From: Calditrichota bacterium
GTDB lineage: Bacteria > Calditrichota > Calditrichia > RBG-13-44-9 > J075
Assembly: GCA_024275555.1 (NCBI GenBank)
Contig: JAJRYW010000128.1
Location: forward strand, 1 to 11,892
Length of the DNA: 11,892 nucleotides
Direction: 5' to 3'
Shown here: positions 1-4,700 of the stretch, one piece after another
How the letters are laid out: every line of letters starts with the position of its first letter
Numbering within the stretch: position 1 is the stretch's first letter
Translations under genes and position numbers: made by a program
Notes under the pieces: generated by a model
Seen by the model: the letters and a program-made list of their open reading frames with translations, nothing else
Told to the model about the DNA's origin: nothing
The model's database searches: none

Positions 1-658
1 AGGCAGATGTAATGCACGGTATGCGGCTAATGAGCCACAACGGGGAAACCCTGTAACAGAAGTAGGCCGAAACCTAAACACTACATCTCCTTTTCTACTC
101 TACTGGCTATAAAAAAGTGCACGGTAGCAAGAAGGACTATAAAAACATTTAGTTAGACAAAGCTTTATATTTAATCGTTTCTCGGAGTTCTCTACAACTC
201 AACAGTAAAAAACCGGTAAGGGTGTAACATCATAACCATGCCGGCAATTTTTCCCGGTAACGGTGATCATCTGAGGATCTGTCAGCCCGGAAAAATTTTC
301 ATCAAATGTGAAGTACCTTCGTGATCCCCATTTGCCCTTTTTAATAATGTGCGAACATTGCCCCCAAAGTGCCTGTCCAATCAATATTTATGAGATGGTT
401 TTACTTTGATGCTTCTTAAACAAGACCCCCATTTTTTGATCAAAAATCTCTACGCATGTTTCCTCTGTAAGAATCCCCGGCTCAACCCAATGGGCATAAA
501 CCGCTACATTTCCTTAAAGAAGTTCAATCCAATAGGGTGGGGCGATTTACCTTCATCTGCTGGTTACATTTCCCGTCAAAAAAGATTGATTGTTGAAGGT
601 CTTTAAAGGTTACGGGAGATTTATTATGTATAATAACGTTATTTGCCGGGTAGGCTTT
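1..658. other. Gene-free left edge
   Basis: I find no convincing protein gene here. The open frames present are short, have no recognisable domain and no good ribosome binding site. The first 90 bases look structured (described separately). The nonamer TGCACGGTA occurs at 13-21 and again at 118-126. The rest is AT-rich and unremarkable. The window begins inside this stretch, so whatever it belongs to may lie to the left. Confidence 0.5.
5..88. other. Structured segment of unknown identity
   Basis: A near-perfect 10-base inverted repeat (AGATGTAATG at 5-14, CACTACATCT at 79-88, one mismatch) encloses smaller hairpins: GGCT/AGCC at 25-28 and 33-36, a GGG-AAA-CCC hairpin at 43-51 flanked by ACA and TGT, and an AGG/CCT pairing around 64-75 next to a CCGAAA loop. 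The multi-branched fold with GAAA-type loops resembles a piece of a structured RNA. A fragment of a group II intron domain I is one possibility, but I see no domain V signature and no reverse transcriptase. It is not a tRNA: there is no T-arm consensus. The strand is unknown. Confidence 0.22.
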
Positions 659-1098
659 TTAATCGCTGCTCTGATTTGCATTATAAGCATCGATGCCCTG
701 TATCAATTTTGTGTGACTTTTGTTGAAAAAAACATGTGATCCGAAATAGAGACCCAGGCTTGCAAAAACGGCCGGGTGAAATTCGGTAGAATAATCGGTT
801 TTTTTTAACCGTTCATTGAATCTTCCCTTGAGCGGGATGGTGTTGACTAATCCGTACAACAGGCTGTACTACCAGTGATCGGCAACGTTTTCCCCAAAAA
901 AGAATAGCTCAGGCTGTCAGTTAATTGCATGGATTGTCTGAATCCTATTGCCGTATCAAGGAATTTAATCGAGCCGACTAATTTCTTCCCATCTTTCAAA
1001 ACGATATAATCCGGCGCCTGCACCTGGGGAAAAACGGTACTGCCGGTAAGAATCAAAGCGAACAGGATCGGGAGTAGTTTCTTTTTAGATATCGACAT
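659..1098 (-). pseudogene. Broken small secreted protein gene (frameshift plus stop)
   Basis: The reading frame starts at the ATG at 1098 with a clear signal peptide (MSISKKK, then a hydrophobic stretch to about residue 22) and a mature start near PQVQAPDYIVLKDGKK, a pattern seen in small secreted or envelope proteins of Bacteroidetes-like bacteria. That frame ends at 847 after a non-homologous-looking tail. If one base is gained or lost in the T6 run read from about 901 to 896, the other frame continues with FFGENVADHW, one in-frame TAG (871-869), then YSLLYGLVNTIPLKGRF and a glycine-rich hydrophobic C-terminal part ending GIDAYNANQSSD at 659. Repaired, the product would be about 146 residues. 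Two independent lesions argue for a decayed gene rather than one sequencing error. It lies 59 bases downstream of the S41 peptidase gene on the same strand, so it was probably co-transcribed. The function is unknown. Confidence 0.6.
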
Positions 1099-1157
1099 GA
1101 TCTTTATTTCTCCGGGTTATTCTTCACGAAACCACACCTTACTCCAACAGGTCTTCT

Positions 1158-2168
1158 TCAGGACTGGTTTAACAGGTTCATCGCATATTCCAACTGGCGG
1201 TCTGTCCCGGCGTTGATCTCCTGCTCCGTTTGGGGGATGTACACGTCCGGGGCCAGACCGTTCCATTCAATGTATTCTCCGTTGTAGTTTAATTGCGCTT
1301 TGGTGGGAATATGAATTATAAATCCCCCGGCAATTCGAAAATCCTCCGGAGCGCCGCTGCCGCCCGCGGTGGTGTCGCCGATGGTGGTTACCCGGGGCAA
1401 TTCTCTCATCACGTTTATAAATCCTTCCGCAGCGCTGAAACAGACCCCGTTCTGCAGGAGCGCCAGCGGCCGAAGGTAGCGCCTCTTCGGGTTGGGAGGT
1501 ATCGGGTGTCGGGGCAAAGGATTTCCCTGGGAATCGATCCACAACGGGCCTTCAATAGGCTGGTCAAGGAAAACGCTCACGATGTAATTAGCGACCAGAT
1601 CGGAACCTCCGCCGTTATGACGCACATCCAGGATGATCCCCCGGGTGTCTTTTAAGCGGGAGATAATATTTGTAAACTCAACATACCAATTGGTCTGGTC
1701 ATTGATGAAAGTGGAAATATAGATGTAGCCGATATTTCCGGGGAGAATCCCATAAAAGAATCTGCTATTTCCGGCAGAAGCTAATTCCGTGGGAAAATAC
1801 TGCTGCACTGTCAGGAGGCTAAATGCCTTGCGATCCTTGATGGCCCTGGGCGGGGTAAACGGTTTAATGAGTTTGCCGCCCCGGGTGTAAAACCAGGCGT
1901 GGCCATCCTTCAACTCACCCAGCAGATCGTGCAGCAGCGCCAGAACCTGGTCTCCCCGGGCGCTTTGTGCTCGGGCGGAGTACCTTTGCCGCACCGTGTT
2001 CCAATCAATTCTTTTAAAAGCAAAATAAGGATAGTTCTCCCCGGCTGCCTGCCAGGCGTCATTGAAAATCACAATCGGGGATTCGCCTTCAATTTCCGGA
2101 TCAAAAAGATAACTGCATCGCCAGAGGAACAGGCTTAAGGCAACTAATCCGATGATCGTTTTCTTCAA
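1158..2168 (-). CDS. S41 family peptidase, membrane-anchored, no PDZ domain
   Basis: This 336-residue protein is a C-terminal-processing/tricorn-like serine peptidase of family S41. The N-terminus (MKKTIIGLVALSLFLWRC) is a signal sequence with a Cys at 18 that could be lipidated, although Arg before it is atypical for a lipobox. Family marks in order are a helical N-terminal part, LKDGHA at 86-91 with the conserved His90, GNIGYIYISTF at 144-154, RGIILDVRHNGGG at 176-188, the nucleophile region GVCFSAAEGF at 241-250 (Ser245 likely catalytic), TIGDTTAGGSG at 262-272 and a closing GLAPDVYIP at 304-312. The stretch between the His motif and the core is too short for the usual PDZ domain. The start is a TTG at 2168 whose last two bases form the first two of the upstream gene's TGA stop, so translation is probably coupled. 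It likely acts on peptides or proteins in the periplasm; the substrate is unknown. Confidence 0.85.
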   Translation of the reverse strand: MKKTIIGLVALSLFLWRCSYLFDPEIEGESPIVIFNDAWQAAGENYPYFAFKRIDWNTVRQRYSARAQSARGDQVLALLHDLLGELKDGHAWFYTRGGKLIKPFTPPRAIKDRKAFSLLTVQQYFPTELASAGNSRFFYGILPGNIGYIYISTFINDQTNWYVEFTNIISRLKDTRGIILDVRHNGGGSDLVANYIVSVFLDQPIEGPLWIDSQGNPLPRHPIPPNPKRRYLRPLALLQNGVCFSAAEGFINVMRELPRVTTIGDTTAGGSGAPEDFRIAGGFIIHIPTKAQLNYNGEYIEWNGLAPDVYIPQTEQEINAGTDRQLEYAMNLLNQS

Positions 2169-2938
2169 AACCGTATCCCCGCCTTAACGGTGAAGATGTC
2201 TGCCAGGGAGCGGTAATAGTCCCAGGCGGTTGTACGCTTCCAATCAAATGAATAGCTGAAGCCGAGCGCCAGGCTTCGCGTCGCCGTCCACTCCATGCTC
2301 AATCGCAAAAAGACATCCGCAGCGGAAAAACCGCTTAATAGTCTGAGGTTGGATGCCTTTTCTTCTCCCGGAATGGATTCGGTGGTTTTGCCGGTGAATG
2401 ACAGGACCGCGACCCTGAAGTCGCTGCTAAAATTCAGGGATGATATGATTCTGAAAGCGGCGCGGCCCGACAAATTAAGCGAGGCCATTCCCAGCGCAGA
2501 GGACTCCAGCGGCGTTTGAGCAATCATCTGCTCGCGGTTGTGGTAGAATAACAGCAGCGAGGGGCCCAGGTAAATAGCGCCCTTCCTGGATAACAGACGA
2601 ATCGGGGCGGTCCTGAACAGCCAGTCGGTTGAAAGCGTGAAGTTCTGAACCTCGGCGACGACATTGTAATTTCTTATCCGGTTGCCCCGGGCGTAGCTAA
2701 ACCCCAGCCGGAATTGCCGGGATTCGCTGCCGGTTGTCCAGTTGATTGCCCAGCCGGATAAATTGCCGCTGTATTGTCGCCCGGAAATAATTTCATCAAT
2801 CAGGGCGTAATGGCCAAACAGGAAGGAAATATCCAGGCTCTTTTGTCCGGCCTGCGTCTCAACCGGCTGGGGGAAGACTTCCGGGGAGAAAGTCACACAA
2901 AGGAAGATGATGCAGAAAACCCGCATGGCCGAGATCAT
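2165..2938 (-). CDS. Putative outer membrane beta-barrel protein
   Basis: The 257-residue product has an N-terminal signal peptide (hydrophobic residues about 6-18, cleavage probably near FPQ, residues 22-24). It then shows many short amphipathic strands with alternating hydrophobic and polar residues, aromatic girdle residues, and a C-terminal Phe (VKAGIRF), which is the usual outer-membrane barrel ending. I do not recognise a named family. The ATG at 2938 is preceded by AGGT about 8 bases upstream; a second ATG four codons in (2926) is an alternative start. The gene overlaps the S41 peptidase gene by four bases, which suggests the two proteins act together at the envelope. Call by composition and topology only. 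Confidence 0.6.
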   Translation of the reverse strand: MISAMRVFCIIFLCVTFSPEVFPQPVETQAGQKSLDISFLFGHYALIDEIISGRQYSGNLSGWAINWTTGSESRQFRLGFSYARGNRIRNYNVVAEVQNFTLSTDWLFRTAPIRLLSRKGAIYLGPSLLLFYHNREQMIAQTPLESSALGMASLNLSGRAAFRIISSLNFSSDFRVAVLSFTGKTTESIPGEEKASNLRLLSGFSAADVFLRLSMEWTATRSLALGFSYSFDWKRTTAWDYYRSLADIFTVKAGIRF

Positions 2939-3131
2939 ACCATGTTTACCTGGCTATAATTCGAGATTACCGGCGAAAGCCTATTCGATTACATCATTGT
3001 ATCAATTTACCGGCTTGGGGATGAAAAATACAAGCGTCAAGGAAATAAAATTGCCGCAGGCTTTTCTGCTAAGTGGGTTTGCTGAATTCTTTGACAGGAT
3101 TCACCGGATAAACCGGATAAAAATTTCCTCC

Positions 3132-3174
3132 TCGCGACTAAACTCTGTTTGGTCGCGCTTGAAGTGCAAGAAAC
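3132..3174. repeat. Hairpin repeat, copy 1 (arm CGCGACTAAAC, loop TCT)
   Basis: An 11-base arm at 3133-3143 pairs with 3147-3157 across a TCT loop, with one T-G wobble. The following CTTGAAGTGCAAGAAAC belongs to the repeat too, because it recurs with small changes after the second copy at 3240. The two copies differ at the third-from-middle region of the left arm only, while the right arms are identical. Confidence 0.8.
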
Positions 3175-3176
3175 GT

Positions 3177-3230
3177 CTCCTCCTGCCAGTGCTCCGCGCT
3201 GGCAGGTTTCTTGGAGGCTCTGCCTCAAAT
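3177..3230. repeat. 54-base two-hairpin repeat, copy 1
   Basis: The unit begins CTCCTCCTGCC and ends GCCTCAAAT. It holds an 11-base-arm hairpin (arm CCTGCCAGTGC at 3182-3192, loop TCC, partner 3196-3206, one T-G wobble). A short T-rich spacer follows, then a smaller perfect hairpin with arm GAGGC and loop TCT (3214-3226). The same 54-base unit recurs at 3783-3836 with nine differences by my count. Confidence 0.8.
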
Positions 3231-3239
3231 GTATTCACC

Positions 3240-3280
3240 TCGCGCCCAAACTCTGTTTGGTCGCGCTTGAGTGCAGGAAA
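3240..3280. repeat. Hairpin repeat, copy 2 (arm CGCGCCCAAAC, loop TCT)
   Basis: Second copy of the hairpin at 3132. The arm at 3241-3251 pairs with 3255-3265 across TCT, with a single C-A mismatch, and is followed by CTTGAGTGCAGGAAAC, the slightly shorter counterpart of the first copy's tail. The two copies flank the 54-base two-hairpin repeat. Confidence 0.8.
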
Positions 3281-3350
3281 CTCCTCCCCTTTTAATTTAT
3301 GCTCCACATAGTTTGCTGGCTTCTTGAAACCGGAATTGCAAGAGCTATTG

Positions 3351-3376
3351 CGTTCCAAATCCGGAGATTTGGAACG
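3351..3376. repeat. Perfect hairpin, arm CGTTCCAAATC, loop CGGA
   Basis: Eleven bases at 3351-3361 are perfectly complementary to 3366-3376 across a four-base CGGA loop. The outer part CGTTCCA/TGGAACG is the same as in the hairpins at 10532, 10649 and 10767, but the inner stem differs on both arms, so pairing is kept while sequence changes. No T-tract follows on either strand, so a simple intrinsic terminator is not supported. Confidence 0.8.
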
Positions 3377-3390
3377 AGGGAATTGTTTGT

Positions 3391-3482
3391 TTTGGAATGC
3401 ATCAACTGCCTGCCCCGCTCCAACGGAGCCACGTTGTGGTTGGGGCGTTGATGCAGCATCGACACAGTCGATGCATTCCCAA
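3391..3482. repeat. Nested palindrome block
   Basis: Several mutually exclusive pairings overlap. GGAATGCATC at 3394-3403 is complementary to 3470-3479. GCATCAAC at 3399-3406 plus GCCCC at 3412-3416 pair with GGGGC at 3442-3446 and GTTGATGC at 3447-3454. GCATCGAC at 3456-3463 pairs with 3467-3474 across ACA. Two mini-hairpins sit in the centre: GCTCC/GGAGC at 3417-3429 and CCAC/GTGG at 3429-3439. The block could fold as one branched cruciform or as alternative hairpins. The function is unknown. Confidence 0.75.
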
Positions 3483-3522
3483 GGGGGATCATGCTAGCGA
3501 AAAGAACTACCGGCCTGAAACA

Positions 3523-3720
3523 CTAGATCAAGAGAACACGGATTTGATTTCCTACAATCAGCGTTCCAAAAATAATCAGGAACCAGCATATATATTTCGC
3601 TTTCTTCCCCTGAATAATATTCCCTGCAACAACGATGCTCTCTTTTTGTAAACCCTTAATACCTAAGAAAACAATATATAATCCTCCCAATAAAGACACT
3701 AAAAACAAGAAAGTATCCAT
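3523..3720 (-). CDS. Small two-helix membrane protein, unknown function
   Basis: A 65-residue product starts at the ATG at 3720, preceded by a strong AGGAG at the right distance (about seven bases). It has two hydrophobic segments, about residues 3-23 (FLFLVSLLGGLYIVFLGIKG) and 43-64 (YICWFLIIFGTLIVGNQI), separated by a short basic loop around QGKKAK at 37-42. No family is recognised. It lies 121 bases downstream of idi on the same strand and could be read from the same transcript. The ribosome binding site and topology are the reasons to accept it despite its size. Confidence 0.5.
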   Translation of the reverse strand: MDTFLFLVSLLGGLYIVFLGIKGLQKESIVVAGNIIQGKKAKYICWFLIIFGTLIVGNQIRVLLI

Positions 3721-3782
3721 TAAACACTCCTCTTAAATTTTCCATGTTTCCGCCGGCAAAGCAGTGAGCTTCCAACTGTATT

Positions 3783-3836
3783 CTCCTCCTGCCAGTGCTC
3801 TGCGCCGGTGGGTCTGGCTGAGGCTCTGCCTCAAAT
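3783..3836. repeat. 54-base two-hairpin repeat, copy 2
   Basis: This is the same length as the copy at 3177, with about 83% identity by direct comparison. The left arm CCTGCCAGTGC is unchanged. The right arm has drifted to GCGCCGGTGGG, and most changes leave wobble pairs. The second hairpin (arm GAGGC, loop TCT) is intact. It ends six bases before the stop codon of idi, on the 3' side of that gene, where it could act as an mRNA end structure. Confidence 0.75.
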
Positions 3837-3841
3837 ATGTG

Positions 3842-4414
3842 TCAACCGCGGATCAGCGCCTCGATATCTTCCCGGTGCTCCAGCATCATCCGCTCCCATT
3901 CCATCTTGAGCCAGGGGGAATACTGCTCGGGGTTTTTGGCCAGTTCGCGGGTCAGCTCGTTGATTGAAACAAACTTCCAGTCGGCAATCTCGTTGGGGTT
4001 CACCGTTACCGGGCCGTTGCTTTTGCCGATGTATACCGCGCAGATTTCCCGTTCGGCCAGCCCCGGGTTGTATTGCGCATGGTATTGAAAGGTAAACAGG
4101 TGTTTTAAATCCGTGCTGAGGCCCAGTTCTTCCGCCAGGCGGCGTTGCACGGCATTCTCCAGCTCTTCTCCCTTGCGGGGATGGCTGCAGCAACTGTTCG
4201 ACCAGATCAGCGGCCACAGCTGTTTTTGCTTGCTTCTTTGCTGGAGGAGTGTTTCTCCCTTATCATTGAAGATAAAAATGGAGAAGGCGCGGTGGAGGAG
4301 CCCCTGGCCTTCATGGCAGGTCAGCTTATCCTCGTAGCCGATCACTTCATCGTTTTCGTTTACCAGGATCAGCATTTCGTCGTCAAAGGAAACTTGCTGG
4401 TCATTCGCACTCAT
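3842..4414 (-). CDS. idi: Isopentenyl-diphosphate delta-isomerase, type 1
   Basis: Cytosolic Nudix-fold enzyme of 190 residues that interconverts isopentenyl and dimethylallyl diphosphate, the last step supplying both isoprenoid building blocks. Type 1 signatures are complete: metal-binding His34 and His41 in LTCHEGQGLLH, the catalytic Cys76 in WSNSCCSHP (71-79) with His78, a Nudix-like helix GEELENAVQRRLAEELGL (82-99), and EREIC (121-125), whose Glu121 and Glu123 match the catalytic and metal-binding glutamates of the E. coli enzyme. Length matches the family (about 180-190). The ATG at 4414 has an excellent GAGGAG six bases upstream. It is 283 bases downstream of the reductase-kinase fusion on the same strand, separated by the repeat element at 4467, so it may be part of the same operon or have its own promoter. 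Confidence 0.96.
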   Translation of the reverse strand: MSANDQQVSFDDEMLILVNENDEVIGYEDKLTCHEGQGLLHRAFSIFIFNDKGETLLQQRSKQKQLWPLIWSNSCCSHPRKGEELENAVQRRLAEELGLSTDLKHLFTFQYHAQYNPGLAEREICAVYIGKSNGPVTVNPNEIADWKFVSINELTRELAKNPEQYSPWLKMEWERMMLEHREDIEALIRG

Positions 4415-4466
4415 GTCTTACTCCTCAACATTCGTTGCTGGTCATTAATGTCAATCAGAAGTTGAA

Positions 4467-4700
4467 CTTAATTTGACGCAGAAAACCGCTGATATCGGCA
4501 GATTTCCGTTGAAAAAATTTTGGTAGACCTGAACACCCGACGGTTGTAAAAGCACTCCCGATTATTTCTCCTTTCCATAGAATCGGGAAGGATTTGGGAG
4601 TTGACCGGATCGATCCTTTCTTTACAACAATTTTCAGCGTTACTCAGTCTCATTCAGCGTTGCTCAGCGTCAAATGTTTAACTCGTGATTCACATGATTA
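4467..4700. repeat. Interspersed element with terminal inverted repeats, copy A
   Basis: The left edge CTTAATTTGACGCAGAA and the right edge beginning ACAATTTTCAGCGTT both recur at 9080-9297. The two ends are inverted relative to each other: 4471-4492 matches the complement of 4654-4675 at 18 of 22 positions, with ATTTGACGC exact. The right side is made of repeated CAGCGT(T/C) blocks about 10-12 bases apart. Homology to the other copy continues past the inverted repeat through GTGATTCACATGATTA, which includes the TAA of the reductase-kinase gene at 4698-4700. The interior is not conserved but contains CCCGATT/AATCGGG (4557-4563, 4581-4587). No coding capacity; MITE-like or a dispersed intergenic repeat. 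Confidence 0.75.

Larger units (their letters stand above)
2939..3522. other. Non-coding region rich in hairpins and repeats
   Basis: No gene is supported across these 584 bases. Several short open frames exist on both strands, but they run through the palindromes and have no domain or ribosome binding site. The region contains two copies of a hairpin repeat (3132-3174 and 3240-3280), one copy of a 54-base repeat (3177-3230), a perfect hairpin (3351-3376) and a nested palindrome block (3391-3482), each listed separately. The promoter of the 2938 gene should lie near 2945-3010, but I see no strong consensus there. Confidence 0.6.

Noticed and set aside
199..384. 61-residue minus-strand open frame in the left gene-free region
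   Set aside because: It needs a TTG start, has no recognisable domain, no signal peptide and no clear ribosome binding site; its protein-like look is not enough to support it.
626..739. Plus-strand 37-residue frame starting MYNNVICRVGF with GGGAG upstream and one hydrophobic stretch
   Set aside because: It lies mostly opposite the C-terminal part of the decayed minus-strand gene, whose protein sequence looks more natural; probably an antisense coincidence.
3351..3376. Intrinsic terminator
   Set aside because: The perfect hairpin lacks a following T-tract on either strand and does not sit at a gene end.
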